Assembly (NCBI GenBank): GCA_900752435.1
Contig: CAADVD010000001.1
Span: 1 to 13,252, forward strand
Reading direction: 5' to 3'
Length of the DNA stretch: 13,252 bases
Source: Oscillospiraceae bacterium
Lineage (GTDB): Bacteria; Bacillota; Clostridia; Oscillospirales; Ruminococcaceae
Position numbers and translations under genes: made by a program. Of the stretch, positions 13,011 to 13,252 are shown piece by piece (within the stretch, counting starts at the first letter, position 1; each line of letters starts with the position of its first letter). The notes beneath the pieces were generated by a model. The model made no database searches. It was not told where the DNA came from and was given only the letters and a program-made list of their open reading frames with translations.

Positions 13011-13252
13011 ATGACAGAAAAATACTTGATGAAAGGAAATGAAGCGCTTGCCGAAGCGGCCATTCGTTCCGGCTGTCATCATTTCTTTGGTTACCCCATC
13101 ACGCCGCAAACTGAAATTTCTGCTTACATGGCCAAGCGAATGCCGAAAATCGGCGGCACGTTCCTGCAAGCGGAATCCGAAGTGGCCGCCATCAACATGG
13201 TGCTCGGCGCGGCCAGCGCCGGCGTACGCGCCATGACCTCCTCGTCCTCGCC
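13011..13252 (+). CDS. vorB: 2-oxoacid:ferredoxin oxidoreductase alpha subunit, 5' part only (VorB-like)
   Basis: Open reading frame of 80 codons that runs off the right edge. The start MTEKYLMKGNEALAEAA and the segment GYPITPQTEI (27-36) are typical of the pyrimidine-binding alpha domain of pyruvate/2-ketoisovalerate:ferredoxin oxidoreductases. QAESEVAAINMVLGAASAG (from 53) contains the conserved Glu region of the domain. GTGAGGA lies 7 bases before the ATG. The complete enzyme would convert 2-oxoacids to acyl-CoA while reducing ferredoxin, with beta and gamma subunits expected further downstream. The VorB name is by similarity and order; the true 2-oxoacid is not determined by the part seen. 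Confidence 0.88.
   Translation, partial: MTEKYLMKGNEALAEAAIRSGCHHFFGYPITPQTEISAYMAKRMPKIGGTFLQAESEVAAINMVLGAASAGVRAMTSSSS

Overview
The window looks like ordinary chromosome from an anaerobic, low-to-mid GC Clostridia member, probably Oscillospiraceae/Ruminococcaceae-like. The evidence is strong AGGAGG-type ribosome sites, consensus sigma-A promoters, a bifunctional Rel with an RFKD motif, an oxygen-sensitive 2-oxoacid:ferredoxin oxidoreductase locus, an L-lactate dehydrogenase and several radical SAM enzymes. This placement is inference; no 16S or other marker lies in the window.

Left part (1-8880, almost all minus strand). At the far left are two near-consensus minus-strand promoters in tandem, each followed by the same short leader motif. 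They fire off the left edge and look like rRNA- or tRNA-operon promoters. Behind them is a strong terminator that closes a small coiled-coil/zinc-ribbon gene. Next comes a long minus-strand housekeeping run: recJ, rel, a cut-short YhcG-type (DUF1016) gene, dtd, a glyoxalase-II-like metallo-hydrolase and hemZ. The rel-dtd-MBL-hemZ order is a familiar Firmicutes block combining stringent response, D-aminoacyl-tRNA proofreading and tetrapyrrole chemistry. The YhcG fragment and a heptamer tandem repeat sit inside that block between rel and dtd. They look like an insertion scar.

Middle (8509-10903). An HxlR-family regulator (minus) is divergent from two tandem paralogous radical SAM genes (plus). 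The shared control region (8881-9107) carries a perfect 8-bp-arm palindrome on the radical SAM promoter and a second inverted repeat inside the regulator's own promoter. This is the least explained part of the window: a self-contained regulator plus two related radical SAM enzymes of unknown substrate, with a CX4CX2C cluster motif. The second paralog has an extra cysteine inside that motif.

Right part (10965-13252, plus strand). L-lactate dehydrogenase lies 61 bp after the radical SAM pair and may be read with it. After a 178-bp AT-rich gap comes the start of a 2-oxoacid:ferredoxin oxidoreductase operon: a MinD/ParA-like P-loop ATPase, a 2x[4Fe-4S] ferredoxin subunit and the first 80 codons of the alpha subunit, cut by the window edge. 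LDH and the ferredoxin-linked oxidoreductase both act around 2-oxoacids and redox balance, typical of fermentation.

No tRNA, CRISPR array, transposase or phage gene was seen.
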